From Maritimibacter alkaliphilus (lineage in GTDB: Bacteria; Pseudomonadota; Alphaproteobacteria; Rhodobacterales; Rhodobacteraceae): DNA of 64,000 nucleotides. Shown here piece after piece: positions 49,088-58,001 of this stretch. How positions within the stretch are numbered: position 1 is the first letter of the stretch; each line of letters opens with the position of its first letter. A program made the position numbers and the translations under genes. Below the pieces are notes generated by a model. The model did not search any database and was not told where the DNA came from. It saw only the letters and a list, made by a program, of their open reading frames with translations. The DNA lies in contig NZ_JAHVIT010000002.1 in assembly GCF_019801605.1 (NCBI RefSeq), positions 620,001 to 684,000 of the forward strand. Reading direction: 5' to 3'.

Positions 49088-50155
49088 TCAGAGCGCGCGG
49101 ACGATGGCCTCCAGCACCTTCTGGGCGCGGTCGCCGGCCACCCAGCGAAGCACCACGACCACGTCGTGATCCGGGTCGATCCAGATCTGGTGCGTGCCCG
49201 CCCCCTGCGCGGCGAAGGCGCTGGAGGGCAGGGCGGGATTGGCCGCCGGCCCCTTGTTCAGCCACCACAGGAAGCCATAGTTCGCCAGCGTGGGCGAGGG
49301 GGTCACCGCCTGCGCCATCCAGCCCTCGGGCAGCAGGCGCTGGCCCGCGTGCACGCCGTCCCGCAGGATCAGCTGGCCGAAGCGCGCATGGTCGGAGGCC
49401 GAGATGAACAGTCCTCCGCCCCAGTGCCCGCCGCCGGGCACCGACTGCATGCGGCGGCCGTCGATCTCGACCCAGGAGGTTTCGTAGCCTTCCCACCGCC
49501 AGTCCGGCGAGGCGCCGATCGGGTCCATGATCCGCTCGCGCAGGACCTCGGGCAGCGGGCGGCGGAACAGCGACATCAGCGCGAAGGACAGGGCGTTCAC
49601 GCGGACGTCGTTGTATTCGTAGAAGGTGCCGGGCGTCTTCATCTCGCGCATCTCGCCCTTGCGGCTGTTGTCGGCGCCGACGCCGATCTGGCGGTAGTGA
49701 TCCACCTGGTCGGCCTTGCCGAAGAGTTCACCGCTCCACTCGCTGTTCATGTTCAGGAGGTGGCGCCAGGTGATCTGGCCATTGTGCGGGCCCTCGAAGG
49801 CCGGGCCGGGCACGCGGGTGCAGACCGGCTCGTCCAGATCCGGCAGCAGGCCGTCACCATGGGCCACGCCCGCGAGGGTCGAGAGGTAGCTCTTGGCGAT
49901 CGAGAAGGTCATGTCGGCCCGCTCCACATCGCCCCAGCGGGCGATTTCCTCGCCGCCGCGCAGGATCAGCCCGGCCGGGCCGCCGCGGGGTTTCACCGGG
50001 CCGACGATCTCGGTCCAGGGGCCGGTCTCGTTCCACTCGACGTTCCCGACATAGCTGCCGTCGTCGTAGTACATCGACCGCGGCCAGGGGGACTCGCTCT
50101 CCTGCGCGAGGGTGACCGCCTGGGCGAGGAGATCGGGATCGAAACCGGAGGTCAT
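49088..50155 (-). CDS. Serine hydrolase, class C beta-lactamase/penicillin-binding-protein fold
   Basis: 355 residues. SxxK nucleophile motif in TFSIAKSYLS, a YxN motif in YEYNDVRVN and a late GAGTHQIW block in place of the usual KTG. No signal peptide is visible, so it is probably cytoplasmic and an esterase or amidase rather than a beta-lactamase. ATG at 50155 is preceded by AAGGA. A hairpin 175 bp upstream separates it from the VOC/DoxX unit. Confidence 0.85.
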   Translation of the reverse strand: MTSGFDPDLLAQAVTLAQESESPWPRSMYYDDGSYVGNVEWNETGPWTEIVGPVKPRGGPAGLILRGGEEIARWGDVERADMTFSIAKSYLSTLAGVAHGDGLLPDLDEPVCTRVPGPAFEGPHNGQITWRHLLNMNSEWSGELFGKADQVDHYRQIGVGADNSRKGEMREMKTPGTFYEYNDVRVNALSFALMSLFRRPLPEVLRERIMDPIGASPDWRWEGYETSWVEIDGRRMQSVPGGGHWGGGLFISASDHARFGQLILRDGVHAGQRLLPEGWMAQAVTPSPTLANYGFLWWLNKGPAANPALPSSAFAAQGAGTHQIWIDPDHDVVVVLRWVAGDRAQKVLEAIVRAL

Positions 50156-50329
50156 GCTGTTTTCCTTTACAGTGTCAGTGACATCACCGGCTTGACGCCT
50201 GTGCCCCGCAACCGCAAGGGGCGGCGGCCCGGGCAGCGCATGGCCCTGCCGCAGGTCATGATATTCGACCGATATTTCGGCGTCCTCCGATCCCGCGACG
50301 GGACCGGAGAGGGGCCCGCAGGCCGGGCA

Positions 50330-50356
50330 GGGGCGTGGCGGCCGGCGCCACGCCCC
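50330..50356 (-). terminator. Hairpin after the VOC gene
   Basis: Ten-base stem GGGGCGTGGC/GCCACGCCCC with a 7-nt loop, 48 bp after the VOC stop on the minus strand. No T-run. Confidence 0.5.
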
Positions 50357-50403
50357 CCCCGGGATGACGTGTGGATCACGTGGGGATCGCCCGAGGGTCA
50401 GGC

Positions 50404-51270
50404 TCAGGTCAGGGTGATCGTCGTACCCCAGTCGTCCTCGTAGCGGCGCGTCTCGCCGGGGGTCCGGCGCAGCAGGTCCACGCTGTCGAGCCCGGTTTCC
50501 CGGTCCGAGCGCCGCCCGGCGCCGGCGCTCATCCACTCGTTCACCGCGACATGGTGGTGATAGCCCCCGGTTGAGAGGAAGACCGCATCGTCCCGGGCGT
50601 TCACGGCGTCGAATCCCAGCGTCTCGCGCCACCAGCGCCCGGCCTGACGCGCGTTGCCGACCTTCATGTGGACATGGCCGACGCGGGTGCCGGCGGGCGC
50701 GCCGCGCCAGCTGGGCGGCAGCAGGCCCAACGTGCCCATGATGCCGTCCACGTCCATTGCGAAGGTGCCCATCTGCACCTGTCCGTCGACCCATTGCCAG
50801 CTGTCCTGCGGCCGGTCGGCATAGATCTCGACCCCGTTGCCTTCCGGGTCGGTGAGGTAGATCGCCTCGCTCACCCGGTGATCTGCGGTGCCGGTGACGG
50901 GCACCCGCTGGTCGATCGCCATTGCGATCCACATGGCGAGGTCCCGGCGCGTGGGCAGCAGGAAGGCGGTGTGGAACAGGCCCGCCGCCCGTGGCCCGGC
51001 GAGGGAGAGCCCCTCGTGCTGGGTCAGGGTAAGCAGTGTCTCCCCTCCCGCGCCCAGCCGGATGGTCGCGCCGTCGCGCCCGATCTCCCGCAGGCCGAGC
51101 GCCTGCTGGTACCATGTCGAGAGCGCCTCGGCGTCGCGGACCCGCAGGCCGACGTGCCCGACGTGGATCGGGGCCTCGACCGGCAGGCTGTTGGCCGCCT
51201 GCGCGGCCCGGGGCAGGCTGCCTGCAAGCGCCGCCGCGCCAAGGCTGCCCAGAAGGGTTCTCCGGTCCAT
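50404..51270 (-). CDS. VOC-superfamily metalloprotein (glyoxalase/extradiol dioxygenase type) with export signal
   Basis: 288 residues. N-terminal RR-containing hydrophobic leader (MDRRTLLGSLGAAALAG, ending ...AQA) suggests Tat export. Two VOC modules follow: IHVGHVGLRVRDAEALSTWY with later GNGVEIYADR, and RVGHVHMKVGN with TGGYHHHVAVNEW; the His and Glu of these blocks are the usual metal ligands. It resembles extradiol dioxygenase-like proteins such as CatE. Its ATG overlaps the doxX stop, so the two are made together; a secreted VOC protein with DoxX suggests quinone or thiol redox defence, which is inference. Confidence 0.8.
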   Translation of the reverse strand: MDRRTLLGSLGAAALAGSLPRAAQAANSLPVEAPIHVGHVGLRVRDAEALSTWYQQALGLREIGRDGATIRLGAGGETLLTLTQHEGLSLAGPRAAGLFHTAFLLPTRRDLAMWIAMAIDQRVPVTGTADHRVSEAIYLTDPEGNGVEIYADRPQDSWQWVDGQVQMGTFAMDVDGIMGTLGLLPPSWRGAPAGTRVGHVHMKVGNARQAGRWWRETLGFDAVNARDDAVFLSTGGYHHHVAVNEWMSAGAGRRSDRETGLDSVDLLRRTPGETRRYEDDWGTTITLT

Positions 51271-51716
51271 CACAGCTCCTTTCCGAGCAGCCGGTCGAGC
51301 GAGTAACGGCCTCCGCCATGGGCGAGGAAGCTGAGGGTGACCGCGGACCAGATGAGCGACAGCTCGGCCCCGCGGTAGCCCTGATCCTTCACGATCCAGT
51401 GGAAGTAGATCGTGGTCAGCAGGATAACCGAGGTGCCGCCCGCGGCAAGACGGGTCAGCAGCCCGAGGGCGAGCAGGAGGCCGCCGGTGAATTCCGTCAC
51501 CGAGAGCAGGATGGACCAGAGCCATCCGGGGGCGAAGCCGAGGCCGCTCACCATCTCGGCGGCACCAGTGGGGTTCTGGATCTTGGGCCAGCCGTGGATC
51601 ATCAGGGCGACGCCGCTGATGACACGCAGCCAGAGGGTCGAGAGTGGGCCCACGACGGCATAGACGGGGGCGAGAGCCGGCAGCAGAAGGGCCGGGCGTT
51701 TGGGGGTGGTGGTCAT
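51270..51716 (-). CDS. DoxX family membrane protein
   Basis: 148 residues, four TM helices; LRVISGVALMIHGWPKIQNP and FTGGLLLALGLLTRLAA are DoxX-type. Members take part in thiosulfate:quinone or membrane oxidoreductase complexes and in oxidative-stress resistance. Start at 51716, where GGAG lies 8 nt before the ATG; the ATG two codons earlier is too close to the same site. Confidence 0.85.
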   Translation of the reverse strand: MTTTPKRPALLLPALAPVYAVVGPLSTLWLRVISGVALMIHGWPKIQNPTGAAEMVSGLGFAPGWLWSILLSVTEFTGGLLLALGLLTRLAAGGTSVILLTTIYFHWIVKDQGYRGAELSLIWSAVTLSFLAHGGGRYSLDRLLGKEL

Positions 51717-51798
51717 GGTCATATCTCCAAAGGGGCGAGCGCCGGGGGCGTCGCATCAGGGCTGGTGCGCGGGGCGCACCGGTTTCCGGGGATGGAGA

Positions 51799-52104
51799 TC
51801 AGGCGCGCGGAGGGCGCGCGTCGGGCGGGATGACGCGCCCGGACCCCTGCGGGGTCTCCGCCACGACATGGCGCAGCGGCCCGGCGAGGGGGCCCGGGGG
51901 CAGCGCGGCGGTGTCGGTCAGGGCACAGCTGAGGCAGGGCTTCTTGGCCGGGGCCCGGTCCGGCAGGGCGGCTCCGGGGGCGTAGCAGACATCCACCTGG
52001 GCCCGCGCGCTGCCACAGCCGCTTGTCTGCGGCGCCTGCGCCGACACGAGGGTCGTCAGGAGCAGGACCGCGAGGGTCGCACAAAGGGTGGCGTAGCGGA
52101 GCAT
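51799..52104 (-). CDS. Small exported protein of unknown function
   Basis: 101 residues: signal peptide (MLRYATLCATLAVLLLTTLVSAQA) and a mature part with four Cys (SGCGS, DVCYAP, PCLSC) and a Pro-rich end. Paired Cys suggest disulfides or metal binding in the periplasm. Lies 77 bp upstream of doxX on the same strand. No family recognised; the gene itself is supported mainly by the signal peptide. Confidence 0.55.
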   Translation of the reverse strand: MLRYATLCATLAVLLLTTLVSAQAPQTSGCGSARAQVDVCYAPGAALPDRAPAKKPCLSCALTDTAALPPGPLAGPLRHVVAETPQGSGRVIPPDARPPRA

Positions 52105-52285
52105 CCGTCGTCCCGGGTGGCTGTCGTCACGGGTGTTCTGGGGCCCGCCCGCCTTGCCCGCAAGCCTGCGGCCCCGAGTTCACGGGGAAGTTACGGGCCC
52201 GGGAAAGCCGCCGCGCGGAGCGGTGCCGACCGCGGTGAGGGCCGAGGCTCCACGCCGCCGCCCGAAGCCGGGCGCGGGCCTCGCC

Positions 52286-54346
52286 TTAGCTGGCCGGTGC
52301 GCCGGTCATCTCCACGATCCGTTGCACCAGCAGGTCGAAGGAGAAGGGCTTGAGCAGCACGTCCGCCTCGCCGAGCGCCGGGCCCGAGGCCGCTTCCTCG
52401 TCATAGCCGGTCATGAAGCAGACCTTGAGGTCGCGGTAGAGCTCCCGCGCCTTGGCGGCGAAGACACGGCCCGTCATGCCGCCGGGCAGGCCCACGTCGG
52501 TCAGCAGGACCGAGATCTCGGGCCGTTCGCTCAGCCGCTTGAGGCCCTCGGCGCCGGTGCCGGCCTCGACGACATCGAAGCCCGCGTCGGTCAGGGCCTC
52601 GACCACGACCATGCGCACCAGCACCTCGTCGTCGACCACGAGGATCGTGGTGCCGCTGCCGTCGGGCACCTCCGCGCCCTGATGCGCTTCGGCCTGTGCC
52701 ACGGGCGCCGAACTGGAGCGCGGCAGGTAGAGGTCCACCGTGGTGCCCTCGCCGACGGTGGAGCGGATCACCGCCGCGCCGCCGCTCTGCCGCGTGAAGC
52801 CATAGACCATCGAGAGCCCCAGCCCGGTGCCCTTGCCGCTCGGCTTGGTGGTGAAATAGGGGTCGAAGGCCTTCTCGATCTGCTCCGCCGTCATCCCGGT
52901 GCCGCTGTCCTGCACCGAAAGCCGCAGGTAGTCACCGGGATCAAGGGCATCGTTCCCCGCGCCGATGGTCTCGTTCGCGACTTCGATCCCGATCCGCCCG
53001 CCCTCCGGCATGGCGTCGCGGGCGTTGAGGCAGAGGTTCAGCAGCGCGTTCTCGAGCTGGTTTGCATCGACCATCGCCCCCCATGGTGCGTCGGGGAAGC
53101 AGGTCTCGACCGTGACATGCGGGCCGATGGAATGGCGGATAAGGTCCTCCATCCCGCGCACCAGATCGGGCACGTCGGTGGCACTTGGCAGCAGCGACTG
53201 GCGGCGCGAGAAGGCCAGCAGCCGCTGGGTCAGCGTCGCCGCCCGCTCGGCCGAGGATTGCGCGGCTTCGAGGAAGCGGGCGGCCTCCTCGGTGCGGCCC
53301 TCGCGCAGCCGCGAGGTGATCAGGTCGAGCGAGCCGGAGATCGCCGTCAGAAGGTTGTTGAAGTCATGCGCCAACCCCCCGGTGAGCTGCCCCACGGCCT
53401 CCATCTTCTGTGCCTGCCGGAGGGCCTCTTCCTGCGCCATCAGCTTGGAGGTCTGCTGTGCCACGCGCTCCTCCAGCGTCTGGTTGAGGCGGAAGACCTC
53501 GGCGGTGGCGCGGTCGCGTTCTTCGAGGATCGCGAGGCGGTCGTCGAGGTCCATCAGCACGCCCGCGAAGACGCGGGTGCCGCATTCCTCGACGCGGCCG
53601 TTGGTCTCGATCCAGTGGTAGCGCCCGTCGGCCTGCCGCACCCGGAACTGGAAGGCGATCGGCACGCCATCCTCGATCGCGCGGTCGATCGCCTCCATCA
53701 GGGCGGGCTTGTCGTCCGGATGGACGTGTTCGGCGACAAGGTCGAGGGTCACGGCCTCGGGGGCGAGGGCCGGGTCCAGCCCCATGGCGGTCGAGAACCC
53801 CTGGTCGAGCTCGAAACGATCCGCGCCGAGCTCCCAAGCCCATGTGCCGAGGATCGCGCCCGCCGACAGGGCGCGAGCCACGTGGCGGGCGTTGCGCACC
53901 GCGCTCTGCTCGCTCTCGCGCAGCGCTTGCTCGGTCCGCTTGCGCTCGGTGATGTCGCGGAACAGCACGGCGACCTGTGCCTTCTCGACCGGTTCGACCA
54001 GCGTGGCAGAGACCTCGATATAGCGGTCGACCTCGGCAAAGCGGCGTTCGAACCGGATCGGGCGCCCGGTCTCCAGCACGACCCGGTAGATCTTCACCCA
54101 CTCGGCCCCGTCCTGCGGCGAGACGTCGAACACCGACTTGCCGACGATGTCGCTGATGCCGGTGTGGCGCTCGTAGCCGGAGTTCGACTCGATGTGGATG
54201 TAGTTGCTGAGCGGTCCGTCGGGGCCGTCGATGAACTGGATGATGCAGAACCCGTCGTCGACGAGGTCCATCAGCGCCTGGTAGCCCGAGGCGGCCCCCG
54301 GTGTCTTCTTCTGTCCGCTGAAGCGAAGGCTGTCCCGCAGGTTCAC
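52286..54346 (-). CDS. Hybrid histidine kinase, PAS-PAS-HisKA-HATPase-REC
   Basis: 686 residues from the GTG at 54346. Two PAS domains (about 25-135 and 160-275), a HisKA region with phosphoacceptor His327 in GGLAHDFNNLL, an HATPase with N-box ALLNLCLNARDAM and GTGLGLSMVYG, and a C-terminal receiver (ILVVDDE, phospho-Asp in LLTDVGLPGG, LLKPF). No TM segment: cytoplasmic. GGAGAG lies about 10 nt before the GTG; an earlier TTG at 54385 is possible. No separate output gene adjoins. Divergent from the TAXI-TRAP operon, which it may control. Confidence 0.85.
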   Translation of the reverse strand: MNLRDSLRFSGQKKTPGAASGYQALMDLVDDGFCIIQFIDGPDGPLSNYIHIESNSGYERHTGISDIVGKSVFDVSPQDGAEWVKIYRVVLETGRPIRFERRFAEVDRYIEVSATLVEPVEKAQVAVLFRDITERKRTEQALRESEQSAVRNARHVARALSAGAILGTWAWELGADRFELDQGFSTAMGLDPALAPEAVTLDLVAEHVHPDDKPALMEAIDRAIEDGVPIAFQFRVRQADGRYHWIETNGRVEECGTRVFAGVLMDLDDRLAILEERDRATAEVFRLNQTLEERVAQQTSKLMAQEEALRQAQKMEAVGQLTGGLAHDFNNLLTAISGSLDLITSRLREGRTEEAARFLEAAQSSAERAATLTQRLLAFSRRQSLLPSATDVPDLVRGMEDLIRHSIGPHVTVETCFPDAPWGAMVDANQLENALLNLCLNARDAMPEGGRIGIEVANETIGAGNDALDPGDYLRLSVQDSGTGMTAEQIEKAFDPYFTTKPSGKGTGLGLSMVYGFTRQSGGAAVIRSTVGEGTTVDLYLPRSSSAPVAQAEAHQGAEVPDGSGTTILVVDDEVLVRMVVVEALTDAGFDVVEAGTGAEGLKRLSERPEISVLLTDVGLPGGMTGRVFAAKARELYRDLKVCFMTGYDEEAASGPALGEADVLLKPFSFDLLVQRIVEMTGAPAS

Positions 54347-54669
54347 GGTGCTGGTCTCTCCAAGAGAGTTTCTACGCCGCAACAAGCTAGGCCGATTCCT
54401 GCCGAAAACAACGGGGCTTGTGCCGGACGGTACGTCATCATGGCGGGCTGCCGGCGAACCGGGGGCCCGGCACCGTCACGCCCGCCCTTGCACAAGTCGC
54501 CGGCCCGGCTGCGCGGACCTGCGGGCCCCAGCGGAATAACAGCGGAACAAGGGTCGCGGGCCGCTGTCGCGTGGTCATGCCCGGGGTGGCCGTCAAGTCT
54601 GCTCTTGTGAACGTGATGAAGTTGGACCTAGATTTGCCGCAGTCATTTCAATGGAAGTTGGGAGCTACC

Positions 54670-55674
54670 ATGAAACACATGAAAATTATCGCAGGCGTCG
54701 CCCTGGCCCTGGGCCTCTCCGCCCCGATGGCAAGCGCGCAGGACATGGCGTTCTTCCGCATCGGCACCGGCGGCACCGCGGGCACCTACTACCCGATCGG
54801 CGGCCTTCTCGCGAACGCGATCTCGAACCCGCCGGGCTCGCGCGCCTGCGACCAGGGCGGCTCCTGCGGCGTGCCCGGGCTGATCGCCTCCGCGCTGTCG
54901 GCCAACGGCTCGGTCGCCAACATCAACGCCATCGCGGGCGGCTCGCTCGAGTCGGGCTTCTCGCAGTCCGACGTGGCCACCTGGGCCTACACCGGCACCG
55001 GGATCTGGGAAGGCAAGGAGCCGGTCGAGAAGCTGCGCGCCATCGCCAACCTCTACCCCGAGAGCATCCACCTCGTCGCCAGCGCCGCATCGGGCATTTC
55101 GAGCGTCGCGGACCTGAAGGGCAAGCGCGTCTCGATGGACGAGCCCGGCTCCGGCACGCTGGTTGACGCCAAGATCATCCTCGAGGGCTACGGCATCGCC
55201 GAGGGCGACATCCAGCCCGAGTACCTGAAGCCCGACCAGGCCGCCGACCGCATGCGCGACGGGGCGATGGACGCCTTCTTCTTCGTGGGCGGCTACCCGG
55301 CCGGCGCGATCTCGGAGCTGGCCAGCCAGCACGAGGTCAAGCTGATTCCGATCACCTGTGACGAAGCCCCCAAGATCTGCGAGGACTTCGGGTTCTTCGC
55401 CCCGGACACCGTGCCCGGGGGCACCTACGAGGGCAACGCGGACGACGTGCAGACGCTCTCCGTCGGCGCCCAGTGGGTCACCAGCGCGGACCAGCCCGAA
55501 GAGCTGATCTACGAGATCACCAAGGCGCTCTGGAACGACAACACCCGCAAGCAACTCGACGCGGGTCACGCCAAGGGCAAGATGATCACCAGTGACACCG
55601 CCCTGAACGGTATCGGCATCCCGCTGCACCCCGGCGCCGAGAAGTTCTACAAGGAAGCGGGTCTGCTTCAGTAA
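54670..55674 (+). CDS. TAXI-type TRAP transporter solute-binding protein
   Basis: 334 residues, signal peptide to about 23 (ASAQ). The mature part begins FFRIGTGGTAGTYYPIGGLLA, the TAXI hallmark, with later VPGGTYEGNADDV. GGGAG lies 8 nt before ATG 54670. Delivers a substrate, often an acidic amino acid or organic acid, to the fused permease that follows after 100 bp. Confidence 0.92.
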   Translation: MKHMKIIAGVALALGLSAPMASAQDMAFFRIGTGGTAGTYYPIGGLLANAISNPPGSRACDQGGSCGVPGLIASALSANGSVANINAIAGGSLESGFSQSDVATWAYTGTGIWEGKEPVEKLRAIANLYPESIHLVASAASGISSVADLKGKRVSMDEPGSGTLVDAKIILEGYGIAEGDIQPEYLKPDQAADRMRDGAMDAFFFVGGYPAGAISELASQHEVKLIPITCDEAPKICEDFGFFAPDTVPGGTYEGNADDVQTLSVGAQWVTSADQPEELIYEITKALWNDNTRKQLDAGHAKGKMITSDTALNGIGIPLHPGAEKFYKEAGLLQ

Positions 55675-55774
55675 ATCGGTCCGGCGCGGCTCTGTCCCGC
55701 GCCCGCCCATTTTCAGGGGGTTGCGAGCATGATCGCGGCCCCCTTTTTCCTCTACCCTCACAGGAGCGTCGCAG

Positions 55775-57856
55775 ATGACCGAGGACCGCAGCAAGCCGGG
55801 CATGGACGATGTCCGTGAACTGAGCGCCGATGAACTGCAGGCCATCGAAGAGGAGTTCGATCCGGAACTCCGCTTCCGTGTCCTGGTCTGGCCGCTGACA
55901 TTGATCAGCGCGGCGATCCTGTTCCTGCTGTCGTGCTACCACTTCTACACCGCGGGCTTCGGCATCCCGCAGGCGACCGTGCACCGCGGGTTCCACCTCG
56001 GGGTTACGCTGCTGGTCGTCTTCCTCAGCTTCGCGGCCTTCGGGCGCAAGGAGATGGGCCATGGCTGGCGCTCGCCCTTCGGGCTGCCGCTGCTGGACTG
56101 GGGGCTGGCCATCGCGGGCATCGTCAGCGCACTCTACGTGCCGTGGATTTACAGCGAACTGGCCTTCCGGGTCGGGAACCCGCTGCCGATCGACGTGGCC
56201 ATGGGGACGATCCTGATCGTCGTGCTGCTGGAGGCGGTGCGCCGTTCCATGGGCTGGCCGCTGCCGGTGATCGCGATCCTCTTCATCGCCTATGCCTACT
56301 TCGGCAAGTCGATGCCCGGCATCCTCGTCCATCCCGGGGCAAGCTGGTCGAACATCGTCAACCACCTCTACCTAACCTCGCAGGGCATCTACGGCACCGC
56401 GCTCGGGGTGATCGCGACCTACGTGTTCCACTTCGTGCTCTTCGGCGTGATGGCGACGCGGATCGGCCTCGGCCAGCTCTTCATCGACATCGCCTCGGCG
56501 CTCGCGGGGCGCTACGCGGGCGGCCCGGCCAAGGTTTCGGTCCTGTCCTCGGCGCTGCTCGGCTCGATCTCGGGCTCCTCGATCGCGAACACGGTGACCA
56601 CCGGCGCGCTGACGATCCCGGCGATGATCCGCATCGGCTATCCCCGCCATTTCGCTGCCGCCGTGGAGGCCGCCGCCTCGACGGGCGGGCAGATCACGCC
56701 GCCGGTCATGGGGGCCGTGGCCTTCCTGATGATCGAATACCTCGGCGTGCCGTTGACCACGATCCTCACTGCGGCGCTGGTGCCGGCCTTCATGCACTTC
56801 TTCGGCGTGCTGGTGCAGGTGCACCTCGAAGCCCGGCGACTCGGCCTGCGTGGCCTGTCGGCGGCGGAGCTGCCGAACGCGTGGAAGGTGCTGAAGGCGG
56901 GCTGGCTCTCGGTCGTGCCGCTGGTGATCCTCGTGGCGGTGCTGCTGTCGGGCCGCACGCCCTTCGCGGCGGCCTTCTGGTCGATCTCCGCCTGTATTGT
57001 CGTGCTGGCGATCCAGCAGATCAGCGCAGGCGGGCTGATGGACGGCCTCAAGGGCACGGCGCATGGCATCTGGGAAGGTTTCATCCTCGGCGCCAAGCAG
57101 TCGCTCTCGGTCACGGCCGCGGCGGCGCTGGTGGGCGTGGTGATCGGTGTCGTCACCCTGACCGGTGTCGGCTTCAAGATCGCCTACATGGTCACCAGCA
57201 TCGCGCAGGGCTGGGCGACCTCGCTGCACGAGACGCTGGCCTTCCTGCCGTTCGAGCTGATGACCGTGCCCTCGCTGACGCTGCTCTTCACGCTGATCCT
57301 GACGGCGATCGTCTGCATCCTGATGGGCTGCGGCATCCCCACCACGGCGAACTACATCATCATGGTGGCCGTGGCGGCGCCGATCCTGGGCATGCTGGGC
57401 GTGGAGCAGATGGTCGCCCATTACTTCGTCTTCTACTACGGGGTGCTGGCGGATGTGACGCCACCGGTGGCGATGGCGGCCTATGCGGGCGCGGGGATCG
57501 CCGGGGCGAATGCCTTCAAGGCGGGCAACACCGCCTTCCGGCTCAGCATGGGCAAGGCGCTGGTGCCCTTCGTCTTCGCCTTCCAGCCCGCGCTGCTGAT
57601 CGTGACCGACGGCTTCACCTGGCAGGCCTTCGCGCTCGCCTTCAGCGGGGCGACGCTGGGCATCTGGATCCTCGCCTCCGCCGTGTCGAGCTGGCTGTTC
57701 GCGCCGCTCTACTGGTTCGAGCGTCTGGTGCTGGTCCTTGCCGCGCTGCTGCTGGTGGCACCCGACCTGACGGCCAGCGTCATCGGCCTGCTGCTGGTGG
57801 TGCCGATCGCCCTGCGGCAGCTGCTGCCGAAGTGGCGTGGCGGGGCGGCCGCCTGA
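55775..57856 (+). CDS. TRAP transporter fused small/large permease (DctQM type)
   Basis: 693 residues with about 16 TM segments. The first four (to about residue 165) act as the small DctQ-like subunit, the rest as DctM with GSISGSSIANTVTTGALTIP and GCGIPTTANYIIMVAVAAP. A fusion of both subunits is standard for TAXI-family systems, here matching the preceding TAXI protein. Uses an ion gradient for uptake. Confidence 0.92.
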   Translation: MTEDRSKPGMDDVRELSADELQAIEEEFDPELRFRVLVWPLTLISAAILFLLSCYHFYTAGFGIPQATVHRGFHLGVTLLVVFLSFAAFGRKEMGHGWRSPFGLPLLDWGLAIAGIVSALYVPWIYSELAFRVGNPLPIDVAMGTILIVVLLEAVRRSMGWPLPVIAILFIAYAYFGKSMPGILVHPGASWSNIVNHLYLTSQGIYGTALGVIATYVFHFVLFGVMATRIGLGQLFIDIASALAGRYAGGPAKVSVLSSALLGSISGSSIANTVTTGALTIPAMIRIGYPRHFAAAVEAAASTGGQITPPVMGAVAFLMIEYLGVPLTTILTAALVPAFMHFFGVLVQVHLEARRLGLRGLSAAELPNAWKVLKAGWLSVVPLVILVAVLLSGRTPFAAAFWSISACIVVLAIQQISAGGLMDGLKGTAHGIWEGFILGAKQSLSVTAAAALVGVVIGVVTLTGVGFKIAYMVTSIAQGWATSLHETLAFLPFELMTVPSLTLLFTLILTAIVCILMGCGIPTTANYIIMVAVAAPILGMLGVEQMVAHYFVFYYGVLADVTPPVAMAAYAGAGIAGANAFKAGNTAFRLSMGKALVPFVFAFQPALLIVTDGFTWQAFALAFSGATLGIWILASAVSSWLFAPLYWFERLVLVLAALLLVAPDLTASVIGLLLVVPIALRQLLPKWRGGAAA

Positions 57857-57912
57857 CCCGGCAGCGAGGCCGGGCCTGACAGCACGGCCGCTAATCATTG
57901 GCCTGAAACGCG

Positions 57913-57951
57913 AGAGCCCGGGGGCGACATCCGTCACCCCCGGGCTCTTTT
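57913..57951 (+). terminator. Rho-independent terminator of the TAXI-TRAP operon
   Basis: A perfect 12-bp stem AGAGCCCGGGGG/CCCCCGGGCTCT, then TTT. 57 bp past the permease stop and between convergent units. Confidence 0.88.
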
Positions 57952-58001
57952 GCGTCAAGCGGTTTGTCGGCCGGCGCAGCCCACCGGGCCTGTCGCAGGT
58001 G

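Noticed and set aside
49088-50155. Class C beta-lactamase conferring resistance
   Set aside because: SxxK and YxN are present but there is no export signal and no KTG box; better called a serine hydrolase of the same fold.
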